13,798 nucleotides of DNA, from positions 1 through 13,798 of the forward strand of contig DATHVD010000043.1 in the NCBI GenBank assembly GCA_035461525.1, read 5' to 3'. The translations under genes were made by a program, and so were the position numbers. The notes beneath the pieces were generated by a model. The model saw only the letters and a list, made by a program, of their open reading frames with translations. It was not told the origin of the DNA and ran no database searches. Origin of the DNA: JAIBJN01 sp035461525. GTDB lineage: Bacteria > Actinomycetota > Thermoleophilia > Gaiellales > Gaiellaceae. This document shows positions 1 to 6,877 of this stretch, one piece after another (the first letter of the stretch is position 1; each line of letters starts with the position of its first letter).

Positions 1-136
1 TCTCCTCGAGCCGCTCGACCCGCCGGGCACCGAGCGCGAGGCGGGCGCCCTCGCCGGCCAGGGCCCGCGCGACGGCGAGCCCGATCCCGGCCGAGGCACC
101 GGTGACGAGAGCCGTCCTGCCGTCGAGCGCGGGCAT
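1..136 (-). CDS. Short-chain dehydrogenase/reductase, N-terminal fragment
   Basis: Only the first 45 codons are in the window; the gene runs off the left edge. The visible protein starts at an ATG (134-136) and carries the classical SDR Rossmann signature TGASAGIG at residues 12-19, followed by the expected helix and an arginine-containing GARR segment at 36-39, where SDRs select the NAD(P) cofactor. The basic residues there favour NADP(H), which is inference. SDRs are cytosolic NAD(P)-dependent oxidoreductases; the substrate cannot be told from this part. The start lies 9 nt after the stop of the DUF6457-type gene on the same strand, so the two are probably co-transcribed. The catalytic Ser/Tyr/Lys region lies outside the window. 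Confidence 0.85.
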   Translation of the reverse strand, partial: MPALDGRTALVTGASAGIGLAVARALAGEGARLALGARRVERLEE

Positions 137-145
137 CGGCGCAGC

Positions 146-388
146 CTATGCGGACGTGCCGATCGCCGCGTCGACCAGGTCTTCCAGCTTGCCGCCGTTA
201 CGGCCGTGCGCCAGGCCGACGAGGTAGCAGAGGAGCGGGGCGTTGACGCGCTCGCCGCTCGCGTGCGCGGCGATCCGGGCGAGATCCAGCAGCGCGTCGA
301 CCTCGGCCTGCGCCAGGTCGTAGCGCGACGCCTCCTCCCCGGTCGCGCCGGCCACTCTCGCGCGCGCTTCCTCCAGCCATGCGTCCAC
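146..388 (-). CDS. Small DUF6457-type protein
   Basis: An 80-residue, mostly alpha-helical acidic protein starting at GTG (386-388). The core around residues 29-64 (DALLDLAR followed by NAPLLCYLVGLAHG) matches my memory of the DUF6457 family. Members are short actinobacterial proteins often found near molybdenum-cofactor or oxidoreductase genes, and their biochemical role is unknown. No signal peptide, TM segment or metal motif is seen. It lies directly upstream of the SDR gene and divergently from the transhydrogenase operon, with 25 bp between start codons. No Shine-Dalgarno precedes the GTG; a TAAGCT box ends 6 nt upstream, so the mRNA may be leaderless. Family assignment is from pattern memory and needs a profile search. 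Confidence 0.7.
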   Translation of the reverse strand: MDAWLEEARARVAGATGEEASRYDLAQAEVDALLDLARIAAHASGERVNAPLLCYLVGLAHGRNGGKLEDLVDAAIGTSA

Positions 389-394
389 GAAAGC

Positions 395-404
395 AGCTTA
401 GACT
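395..404. promoter_or_regulatory. Overlapping divergent -10 boxes
   Basis: On the plus strand TAGACT (399-404) ends 9 nt before the pntAA ATG. On the minus strand TAAGCT (400 down to 395) ends 6 nt before the DUF6457 GTG. Both fit TANNNT and share bases 399-400. Neither gene has a Shine-Dalgarno in the 25-bp gap, so both transcripts are predicted to start at or within a few bases of the start codon. No convincing -35 hexamer is seen on either side. Confidence 0.5.
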
Positions 405-413
405 GCGCCGAGC

Positions 414-1520
414 ATGAAGGTGGGGGTGGCCAAGGAGTCTGCGCCGGGCGAGACGAGGGTGGCCGTCGTCCCGGACACGGTCCGCAAGCTCGCCGCGGAC
501 GGCGTCGAGGTGCTCGTCGAGCACCTCGCCGGCGAGACGGCGACGTTCTCGGACGCGGCCTACGAGGAGGCCGGGGCGATCGTCGTGCCCGCGGAGGACC
601 TCTACCGCGAGGCGGACGTGATCTGCAAGGTGCGGAAGCCGAGCGCGGAGGAGGTGCACCTCCTCCGCGAGGGCCAGGCTCTGATCGCGTTCCTGCAGCC
701 GCTCACGGACCGCGATCTCTCCCGCAGCCTCGCCGAGCGTGGCGTCACTGCCTTCTCCATGGACGCGATCCCGCGCGTCACGCGCGCACAGCCCATGGAC
801 GCGCTCTCGTCGCAGAGCACGGTCGCCGGCTACAAGGCGGCCGTCCTCGCGGCCGAGCGCCTGGGCAAGTTCTTCCCCATGCTCACGACCGCGGCCGGCA
901 CGATCCCGCCGGCGAAGGTGCTGGTGCTCGGCGCCGGCGTCGCCGGCCTGCAGGCGATCGCCACCTCGCGCCGCCTCGGCGCCGTCGTCTCGGCCTTCGA
1001 CGTCCGCCCGGTCGTGAAGGAGCAGGTCGAGAGCCTCGGCGCGACGTTCCTCGAGCTCGACGTCGAGGGCGCGGAGGGCGTCGGCGGCTACGCCGTCGCG
1101 CTCGCCGAGGACGAGCATGCGCGCGAGCAGGAGCTGATCGCCCGCCACGCGGCCGAGTCGGACGCCGTCATCACGACGGCGCTGATCCCGGGGCGCGAGG
1201 CGCCGGAGCTGATCACGGAGGAGGCGATCGCCGGCATGCGCCCGGGCGCCGTCGTCGTCGACCTCGCCGCCGAGGCCGGCGGCAACTGCGCGGGGACGAA
1301 GCCGGGCGAGACCGTCGTCCACGACGGGGTCACGATCGTCGGGCACACCAACCTGCCGGCGACGATGCCCGTGCACGCGAGCCAGATGTACTCCCGCAAC
1401 GTGCACTCGTTCCTCTCGCTCCTGATCTCGGACGGGAACCTCTCGCTCGACTTCGACGACGAGATCGTGCGCGGAACCTGCGTCGCCCACGATGGCCGCC
1501 TCACGAGGGACGCGTCGTGA
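414..1520 (+). CDS. pntAA: NAD(P) transhydrogenase subunit alpha, part 1 (domain I)
   Basis: A 368-residue soluble NAD(H)-binding domain I of proton-translocating transhydrogenase (AlaDh/PNT family). The N-terminus begins with a conserved KVGVAKE motif. The loop around residues 121-129 (RVTRAQPMD) corresponds to the catalytic RQD loop, and GAGVAG at 173-178 is the NAD-binding glycine motif, followed by an acidic FDVRP at 195-199. Length and order fit the split-alpha form known from Rhodospirillum and mycobacteria, where domain I is a separate subunit. It hands hydride from NADH to NADP+ on PntB at the cytoplasmic membrane face, driven by proton inflow. The ATG lacks a Shine-Dalgarno and follows a TAGACT box, suggesting a leaderless transcript. 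Its stop overlaps the pntAB start (GTGA). Confidence 0.96.
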   Translation: MKVGVAKESAPGETRVAVVPDTVRKLAADGVEVLVEHLAGETATFSDAAYEEAGAIVVPAEDLYREADVICKVRKPSAEEVHLLREGQALIAFLQPLTDRDLSRSLAERGVTAFSMDAIPRVTRAQPMDALSSQSTVAGYKAAVLAAERLGKFFPMLTTAAGTIPPAKVLVLGAGVAGLQAIATSRRLGAVVSAFDVRPVVKEQVESLGATFLELDVEGAEGVGGYAVALAEDEHAREQELIARHAAESDAVITTALIPGREAPELITEEAIAGMRPGAVVVDLAAEAGGNCAGTKPGETVVHDGVTIVGHTNLPATMPVHASQMYSRNVHSFLSLLISDGNLSLDFDDEIVRGTCVAHDGRLTRDAS

Positions 1521-1816
1521 ACGCCGCCCTCATCGCCTCGATCACGATCTTCGCGCTCGCCGTCTTCCTCGGCTTCGAGCTGATCGGGCGCGTGCCCACG
1601 CTCCTGCACACGCCGCTCATGTCGGGGACGAACGCGATCTCCGGCATCGTCCTCGTCGGCGCGATCCTCGTCGCGGCCCACGCCGAGGGCGGACTGGAGC
1701 AGGCGATCGCCTTCGTCGCCATCGTCTTCGCGACCGTCAACGTCGTCGGCGGCTTCCTCGTCACCGACCGGATGCTAGAGATGTTCAAGACCCGGCCGGA
1801 GGAGAGGGACGAATGA
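1517..1816 (+). CDS. pntAB: NAD(P) transhydrogenase subunit alpha, part 2 (membrane)
   Basis: A 99-residue, three-helix membrane subunit that supplies part of domain II, the proton channel. Hydrophobic segments lie at about 3-20, 36-54 and 62-80. The segment HTPLMSGTNAISG (about 33-45) is a strongly conserved signature of this family. The start is the GTG at 1517, overlapping the pntAA stop as GTGA, with a good Shine-Dalgarno (GAGGGA, 1505-1510) 6 nt upstream. The same frame stays open far upstream, but that stretch is a shadow of pntAA. The stop overlaps the pntB start as ATGA, so the three subunits are translationally coupled. It works only in complex with PntAA and PntB. Confidence 0.95.
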   Translation: MNAALIASITIFALAVFLGFELIGRVPTLLHTPLMSGTNAISGIVLVGAILVAAHAEGGLEQAIAFVAIVFATVNVVGGFLVTDRMLEMFKTRPEERDE

Positions 1817-3222
1817 CCTTCGCGGTCGTGTCGCAGAACACCGTCGACCTCGTCTACGTCGGCGCCGCGATCCTCTTCGTGCTCGGGATCAAGGGGCTCT
1901 CCTCGCCGACGACCGCACGCCGCGGCAATCGGCTCGCGGCGGCCGGGATGGTGATCGCGATCGTCTTCACCCTGCTCCTGCCCGACGTCGACCGCTATTG
2001 GCTGATCGCGGCGGGGCTCGCCGTCGGCGCCGTCATCGGCGTCGCCGCGGCGCGGCTCGTGAAGATGACGGCGATGCCGCAGATGGTGGCCGTCTTCAAC
2101 GGCCTCGGCGGCGGCGCCTCCGTCCTCGTGGCGACGTACGAGTTCCGCCGCCTGGCGCCCGAGCCGGGCGCCCTCGGCGGCGACGTGCTCGGGGCGGCGC
2201 TCTTCTCCGCCCTCATCGGCGCGGTCACGTTCAGCGGCAGCCTCGTCGCCTTCGGGAAGCTGCAGGAGCTCCTGCCCGGGGCGCCGATCACGTTCCCGGG
2301 GCAGCAGGTGCTGAACGGCCTCCTCCTCGCCGCCGCGCTCGCCCTGGCCGTCACCGCGGGGATCGCCGAGGAGACGGTGTGGGTCTACCTCCTCGTCCTC
2401 GCCGCGCTCGCGCTCGGCGTCATGTTCGTCCTCCCCATCGGCGGCGCCGACATGCCCGTCGTGATCGCGTTCCTGAACGCGTTCTCGGGCCTCTCGGCGG
2501 TCGGCGCCGGCTTCGTCCTCTCCAACACGGCGCTCATCATCGGCGGGACGCTCGTCGGGGCCTCGGGGACACTCCTCACGGTGATCATGAGCCGGGCGAT
2601 GAACCGCTCGCTCGCGAACGTTCTCTTCGGCGCCTTCGGCGCGCCGGCCGCGGCCGGCCCCGCGGTCGCCGGGGCCGAGGGCGACGGCAAGAGCTACCGC
2701 GAGATCTCGGCCGAGGACTGCGCGGTCATGCTCGCCTACGCGAGCCGGGTCGTCATCGTCCCCGGCTACGGGCTCGCCGTCGCCCAGGCCCAGCACACGG
2801 TGCGCGAGCTCGCCGACCTGCTCGAGCGGCGGGGCGTCGACGTCAAGTACGGGATCCACCCCGTCGCCGGCCGCATGCCGGGGCACATGAACGTCCTCCT
2901 CGCCGAGGCGAACGTCCCCTACCCGCAGCTCAGGGACATGGAGGACATCAACCCCGACTTCCCGCGCACCGACGTCGCCCTCATCATCGGCGCGAACGAC
3001 GTCACGAACCCAGCGGCGCGCGAGAACCCCGAGAGCCCGCTCTACGGCATGCCGATCCTCAACGTCGACCAGGCCGCGAACGTCGTCGTGCTGAAGCGAA
3101 GCATGAACCACGGCTTCGCCGGCATCGACAACGACCTCTTCTACCGCCAGAACACGGCGATGCTCTTCGGCGACGCCAAGGCATCGGTCGAGAACCTCGT
3201 CTCCGCGGTCAAGGCCGCCTGA
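1813..3222 (+). CDS. pntB: NAD(P) transhydrogenase subunit beta
   Basis: A 469-residue protein, the usual length for PntB. About eight or nine hydrophobic segments in residues 10-270 form the rest of the proton channel (domain II), including the conserved NGLGGGAS at 97-103. A linker at 278-295 leads to the cytosolic NADP(H)-binding domain III, with VPGYGLAVAQAQH (316-328), KYGIHPVAGRMPGH (345-358), GANDVTNP (393-400) and RSMNHGFAGIDN (429-440). All the domain III motifs I know look intact, so the enzyme should be functional. A strong purine-rich Shine-Dalgarno (GGAGGAGAGGGA, about 1799-1810) lies inside the end of pntAB. The complex balances NADPH and NADH in the cytoplasmic membrane. It is the last gene of the operon, converging on the protease gene. 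Confidence 0.97.
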   Translation: MTFAVVSQNTVDLVYVGAAILFVLGIKGLSSPTTARRGNRLAAAGMVIAIVFTLLLPDVDRYWLIAAGLAVGAVIGVAAARLVKMTAMPQMVAVFNGLGGGASVLVATYEFRRLAPEPGALGGDVLGAALFSALIGAVTFSGSLVAFGKLQELLPGAPITFPGQQVLNGLLLAAALALAVTAGIAEETVWVYLLVLAALALGVMFVLPIGGADMPVVIAFLNAFSGLSAVGAGFVLSNTALIIGGTLVGASGTLLTVIMSRAMNRSLANVLFGAFGAPAAAGPAVAGAEGDGKSYREISAEDCAVMLAYASRVVIVPGYGLAVAQAQHTVRELADLLERRGVDVKYGIHPVAGRMPGHMNVLLAEANVPYPQLRDMEDINPDFPRTDVALIIGANDVTNPAARENPESPLYGMPILNVDQAANVVVLKRSMNHGFAGIDNDLFYRQNTAMLFGDAKASVENLVSAVKAA

Positions 3223-3223
3223 C

Positions 3224-3252
3224 GGGCGCGCCGCCATCCGGCGCGCGCGCCC
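3224..3252. terminator. GC-rich hairpin between convergent genes
   Basis: Two bases after the pntB stop, GCGCGCC (3226-3232) pairs with GGCGCGC (3240-3246) around a 7-nt loop. A register-shifted alternative pairs GGGCGCG (3224-3230) with CGCGCCC (3246-3252). No T-run follows on either strand. Its position between the converging pntB and protease genes suggests a bidirectional, factor-assisted terminator; that role is inference. Confidence 0.45.
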
Positions 3253-3269
3253 GCCCGCGGGTCAAGTCG

Positions 3270-4736
3270 CTAGCCATTGCGGTCGTTCGTGACCGCGCGC
3301 AGAGCGTTCACGACGCCGTGGCCGAAGAAGCTCGTCTCGTTGCCCGCGGCGACGCAGCGCGCGTCTCCCGTCGGGCACGGGAGCGGGTCGGCGGTCCGGC
3401 GGAGGTGCTCGGCGACGCGCTTCGGCACCATCTTCCACAGGCCGTGCGGATGGTTCTTGCCGAAGCGGCTGACGACGAGCGCTGCCACGCCGCTCGCCTG
3501 CGCCGCGGCCTGGGAGGTTCCGGCCCAGAACGCGTAGTACGCCGCGCCGGGGCCCTCGCAGGGGTCGCAGAGGATCCGGGGCGCGCTCGAGAAGATGGAC
3601 GGCCACGGGCCGAGGACGAGGCCGGACGGGGGCGCGCCCTGGAGGAAGTCTCCGCCTGCGGCCGCGACGTCGACGACGCCGAGCCCGTAGTTCGACGGAG
3701 GCCCCGCGGCTAGCCGGCCGTCCAGGCCGATCGACGAGACGGTGACCACGCCCGGAAGCTGGCTCGGCAGGCGGATGCACTTCTGCTGCTCGGGCGCGCC
3801 GAGGTCGAGGCCGGCGTTCCCCGCCGAGGCGACGAGCGTGACGCCGTTCCCCTGCGCGTAGGCCGCGGCGCGCCGGACGGCCTCGACGATCGTCCGCTGC
3901 GCCGGGTCGTCCCGGCAAAAGGAGGTCGTGCCGTCCGAGTACGCGCTGTCCGTCGAGTAGCTGTTGTTGGCGACGTCGACCCCGTTGTTCGCGGCCCAGA
4001 CGAGCGAGCAGACGACCGCGTCGGCGAGGAAGACGTCGACGCCGTTACGCGGGACGCTCGCCTTGACGATCGCGAGCCTCACCTTCGGGGCGATCCCGAC
4101 GATGCCGACGCCGTTCGCCCGCGCGCCGATGACACCCGCGATGTTGGAGCCGTGGCCGGAGTCGTCGGCCCAGGAGGCGGGTTCGGGGTTCGGCGCGCCG
4201 CTCGCGCAGGAGACGCTGCGCGAGGCGTCGATCGCGCCCTCGAAGTCCGGGTGCGCCGCGTCCACGCCGCTGTCGATCACGCCGACCGTGACCTCTGGGC
4301 TGCCGCCGGTGAGGCGGTGGGCCTCGGGCGCCCTGACGCGCTGCGACCACCACTGCAGCGGGGAGAACGTGTCTTCGTCGGCCGCGGGCTCGTTCGGGAG
4401 CCTCGGAGGAGGACCGCCCGCGAGCGGCCGTCCTGCGGCGCTGCCGAGCGCGCCCACCGCCGCGACGCCTTCGACGGTCCGCAGCGCGTCGAGGGCCTTC
4501 GCGAAGCCGGGGCTCTCCGACCGTGCGACGGCGACGCCGATCTCCGTGTACGCGGCGACGAGCGTGCCGCCGGCACGAGCGGCGTCGGTCGCCATCTCGC
4601 TCGCGCTCGTCTTCTTGACCTGCTTGTAGACGACGACGTACCGCTCGGCAGCCGCCGCCGTGCCGGCGAGGACGAGCGCAGCTACAACTGCTGTGACGAC
4701 CGAGACGAGTCGGCCGAGGAGATCTGGGCGCCGCAT
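3270..4736 (-). CDS. Secreted S8 (subtilisin-like) serine protease
   Basis: A 488-residue secreted protease. Residues 1-30 form a Sec-type signal peptide with likely cleavage after the alanine run near A30. Residues 31-100 resemble an I9-type propeptide. The S8 catalytic triad is complete: D155 in VIDSG, H195 in SGHGS and S408 in GTSQA; the oxyanion asparagine is N307 (ASAGN). The usual GTSMAAPHVAG is here GTSQAAAQASG, so the proline after the serine block is missing. Eight cysteines in the mature part (177, 243, 274, 320, 390, 393, 454, 461) could form four disulfides. No LPxTG or C-terminal TM helix is seen, so the product should be released. The Shine-Dalgarno AAGGGAG lies just upstream of the ATG, and a TATAGT box lies further up. 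It follows the Mau-like operon but seems to have its own promoter. Confidence 0.93.
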   Translation of the reverse strand: MRRPDLLGRLVSVVTAVVAALVLAGTAAAAERYVVVYKQVKKTSASEMATDAARAGGTLVAAYTEIGVAVARSESPGFAKALDALRTVEGVAAVGALGSAAGRPLAGGPPPRLPNEPAADEDTFSPLQWWSQRVRAPEAHRLTGGSPEVTVGVIDSGVDAAHPDFEGAIDASRSVSCASGAPNPEPASWADDSGHGSNIAGVIGARANGVGIVGIAPKVRLAIVKASVPRNGVDVFLADAVVCSLVWAANNGVDVANNSYSTDSAYSDGTTSFCRDDPAQRTIVEAVRRAAAYAQGNGVTLVASAGNAGLDLGAPEQQKCIRLPSQLPGVVTVSSIGLDGRLAAGPPSNYGLGVVDVAAAGGDFLQGAPPSGLVLGPWPSIFSSAPRILCDPCEGPGAAYYAFWAGTSQAAAQASGVAALVVSRFGKNHPHGLWKMVPKRVAEHLRRTADPLPCPTGDARCVAAGNETSFFGHGVVNALRAVTNDRNG

Positions 4737-4792
4737 GCCTCTCCCTTTTGGACCTCTACCCGATGGGCTGACCTTGCCCCTTTGCTCTCAGG

Positions 4793-4798
4793 ACTATA
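4793..4798 (-). promoter_or_regulatory. -10 box of the protease gene
   Basis: On the minus strand TATAGT (4798 down to 4793) is a near-consensus -10 hexamer in an otherwise GC-rich spacer. It lies 56 nt upstream of the protease ATG, predicting a leader of about 50 nt with the AAGGGAG ribosome site. I see no good -35; the region upstream is unusually AT-rich for this window (around 4806-4821). Confidence 0.5.
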
Positions 4799-4871
4799 CG
4801 GGCCGTAAGCGTATTTGCATTCCCTCTACCGAGGGAGTGGAGGCCGCGGCGCTCGAGGCCCTCGCTCGAGG

Positions 4872-6179
4872 TCAGTAGTTCTGACGCCAGACCGCGGCGC
4901 CGCCCGTGGGGACGTTCCAGCGGGTGTAGAACGCGGCCCCGTTTCGCAGCGACGTCGTCCAGTAACGGTTGTTGCGGTTCCCGAGCTTGGCGATCGTCCG
5001 CCGGTTCTTCGTCGTCCCGACGCGGCCGAGGCGTAGGTGCGTCTCCTGCGGGCGCGCGTGCGCCCAGACGATCTGGCTGTGGTGGAGCGAGGGGTTGGAG
5101 AACGCCCCGATCTTCGTCTTGGCGACGAGCAGGCGCTTGTCCGACGTCAGCACGCGCACGAAGACGCGCGACAGCTTGGAGGTCGTGACGTGCCAGGCGA
5201 GCCTCCCGTGTCGAAGCGAGGGACGGCCGACGTCGGCGGCGAGCCCCGCCGAGGCGCCGGCGCGGCTCGCGCCCGTCTCGAGATTGCGGACGACGATGCG
5301 CTGCTTCTTCGCGTCCCTGCGAAGGAAGGCGATCTGCGGCCAGTGTAGGGCCGGGCGCGAGACGTTGGCGCCGGCGATACGGGCGTCGGGCACGTCCTCG
5401 CCGTCCCGCCAGGTGAGGACGCGGATCCCCTGGTCGTCGACGTAGGCGAGGTACTTCCCGTGGAGCGCGGGCTGGCGCGCCTCCTCGAAGAGGATGGGCT
5501 CCTCCCCCGGCGGCTGCACGACCACGTTCCCTTCCTTGGTGGCGTACGCGAGGACCTTCCCGGAGACGCTCGGGTCGAGGGCCCCCGGCGCGATCCGGGT
5601 CGCTGCGCCGCCCGCCGGCGCCAGGAGGAGCACGACCGCGCCCGCGACCAGCGCGACCGCGTTCACGCGCCGGAGCGCGCCCTGACGGCGCACGAGTCGC
5701 TCGACGGCCTCGGTCGGGTCGGCCTCGCGCCGGCGCGGCCACACGACCATGAGCGCCCGACCGGCGCCGTAGAGCGAGAGGCAGAGCGCCGCCGGCACGG
5801 GGCGGGCGAGCGCGAGCGCGGCCGCGCACGCCACCCAGAACGTGGAGACGGGCTGGAACGTGAAGAAGCCGGCCCCGAGCCCGGCGCCGTAGCCGCTCGA
5901 CCAGACGGGCAGCGGCAGCTCGAAGCGCCAGCGCTCGGGCACCTGGCGGCGCGACTGCGGCAGCGCGAAGCGCAGGAGGCCCGCTTCGCGGGCGGCCGCG
6001 AGGAGCGCCAGCGCGGCCGCGGCGAGCACCGCCCGCCGGGCGCCGAGCCCGCTGCCGACGAGCCCGAGGAGGAGCCCGAGCAGGGCCGCGGTCAGGACGG
6101 CGGTGGCGGAGAAGAGGGCCTGGGCGACGATCTGGCGCTTGCGGCTCCGGCACACGGCGGGAGTGAATGTCTCGAGCAT
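4872..6179 (-). CDS. Membrane protein with C-terminal beta-propeller-like repeats (Mau-like cluster)
   Basis: A 435-residue protein that I cannot assign to a named family. The N-terminal half has about five hydrophobic segments (roughly 19-42, 49-63, 98-124, 127-147, 172-194) with a GYGAGLGAGFFTFQP stretch at 97-110. From about 200 to the end come repeats of 35-45 residues, each opening with a P/T-[AS]-[LV] element followed by a hydrophobic-A/V-aromatic strand: PSVSGKVLAY (203), PALHGKYLAY (237), PALHWPQIAF (276), PSLRHGRLAW (320), PSLHHSQIVW (363) and TSLRNGAAFY (409). This looks like a five- or six-bladed TolB/WD-like propeller, probably outside the membrane. A GAGGA Shine-Dalgarno (6190 down to 6186) lies 6 nt before the ATG. 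It is the last gene of the Mau-like operon. A role as docking partner for the cysteine-rich protein is inference. Confidence 0.75.
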   Translation of the reverse strand: MLETFTPAVCRSRKRQIVAQALFSATAVLTAALLGLLLGLVGSGLGARRAVLAAAALALLAAAREAGLLRFALPQSRRQVPERWRFELPLPVWSSGYGAGLGAGFFTFQPVSTFWVACAAALALARPVPAALCLSLYGAGRALMVVWPRRREADPTEAVERLVRRQGALRRVNAVALVAGAVVLLLAPAGGAATRIAPGALDPSVSGKVLAYATKEGNVVVQPPGEEPILFEEARQPALHGKYLAYVDDQGIRVLTWRDGEDVPDARIAGANVSRPALHWPQIAFLRRDAKKQRIVVRNLETGASRAGASAGLAADVGRPSLRHGRLAWHVTTSKLSRVFVRVLTSDKRLLVAKTKIGAFSNPSLHHSQIVWAHARPQETHLRLGRVGTTKNRRTIAKLGNRNNRYWTTSLRNGAAFYTRWNVPTGGAAVWRQNY

Positions 6180-6188
6180 CGACAGTCC

Positions 6189-6272
6189 TCAGGGCGACCA
6201 GGCCGCCGACACCCCGGCGACGAGCGCGAGCAGCGCGACCGCCAGCTCGACCGGCGCGGCGGCCCCTAGCAC
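6189..6272 (-). CDS. Possible 27-residue single-TM peptide
   Basis: A very short reading frame starts at GTG (6272 down to 6270), overlapping the final codons of the MauA-like gene, and ends with TGA (6191 down to 6189). It would encode a 27-residue peptide with one hydrophobic helix (VELAVALLALVAGVSAAW). The stop overlaps the Shine-Dalgarno of the next gene. It fills an otherwise empty 85-bp gap inside a tightly packed operon, as a coupled small membrane subunit might. Against it: no clear Shine-Dalgarno of its own, and GC-rich DNA often keeps such frames open by chance. Function unknown. Confidence 0.35.
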   Translation of the reverse strand: MLGAAAPVELAVALLALVAGVSAAWSP

Positions 6273-6877
6273 TTGAGCCCCGAGTCGTAGTACATGACGC
6301 AGTACACGCGCCGGCCGCCCCAGCAGTAGCCGACGAGCGACGCGTCGCCGTTGATCCGGCGTCGGCTGAACGAGCAGCAGTCCACGAGCTTGCGGATCTG
6401 CCCGCCGCAGCAGCGAAACCAGGAGCCCTGTACGCGCAGGTCGCGGAGGCCTTTCTGCTCGCGCGTCCAGTCCTCGCAGAGCCGCGTGCGCGGACCGCGT
6501 GGGAGCAACTCGCCGTCCGGGCCGCGCAACCGGCTCCCGTTCTGGTCGACCGGGAAGCCGTTCGCGTTCACGTACCGGCCGAGGTTGTCGATCGGTCGGC
6601 CGTTCTGGGGGTGGAGCGGGAAGCCCTTGCGGTCGATGCGAGCGAGCGGGGGGTAGGGACTCGGACACGAGCCGGTCGTCCAGATGTGCCCGCAGAAGTG
6701 GAAGGCGTCGGCCTCGTCCGGCTTGACCGCGGCGGCGACGGCCTTGCCGCCCGCGACGGCAAGCGCGACCGCCCCGAGGCGCCCGAGGAACGACTTGCGG
6801 GTCTGAGACTCGGCGAGCTTGGCCGCGAGGCGCTCCGCCGAGCGGTCGAGCGCCTGCTCGTTCCTAGGCGGCTGCAT
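6266..6877 (-). CDS. Tat-exported cysteine-rich protein, methylamine dehydrogenase light chain-like
   Basis: A 203-residue protein with a long leader: an N-terminal helix (1-25), a Tat-like TRKSFLGR at 26-33 (RK in place of RR), then a hydrophobic stretch to about 50. The mature part has ten cysteines (62, 71, 134, 156, 157, 167, 168, 185, 193, 203). Residues 80-130 are an insert of short G-x-P-type repeats. The C-terminal third (SWFRCC at 152-157, VDCC at 165-168, YCWGG at 184-188) recalls MauA, whose SW57...C, D76-CC and W108-C elements carry the TTQ cofactor, but the spacing is shorter and the last pair reads CW, not WC. MauA uses six disulfides; five are possible here. It overlaps the MauE-MauD gene by 14 nt, the expected disulfide supplier. 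Family resemblance is likely; TTQ formation is unproven. Confidence 0.75.
   Translation of the reverse strand: MQPPRNEQALDRSAERLAAKLAESQTRKSFLGRLGAVALAVAGGKAVAAAVKPDEADAFHFCGHIWTTGSCPSPYPPLARIDRKGFPLHPQNGRPIDNLGRYVNANGFPVDQNGSRLRGPDGELLPRGPRTRLCEDWTREQKGLRDLRVQGSWFRCCGGQIRKLVDCCSFSRRRINGDASLVGYCWGGRRVYCVMYYDSGLKC

Noticed and set aside
206..1516. Open plus-strand frame running into pntAB from far upstream
   Set aside because: The part before the GTG at 1517 is an Arg-rich shadow of pntAA in another frame. The real gene starts with its own ribosome site at the GTGA overlap.
1501..3237. Very long antisense open frame (578 codons) opposite pntAB and pntB
   Set aside because: The translation is rich in Arg, Asp, Gly and Glu with no domain, as expected for the reverse frame of a GC-rich gene. 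The sense strand encodes fully conserved PntAB and PntB.
4839..4871. Repeated CTCGAG boxes after the propeller gene as a terminator
   Set aside because: Two CTCGAG palindromes can form only a 6-bp stem without a T-run. Too weak to call.
4756..6153. 465-codon minus-strand frame overlapping the propeller gene
   Set aside because: Low-complexity Arg/Ala/Pro translation without motifs. The other frame has TM helices, repeats and a proper ribosome site.
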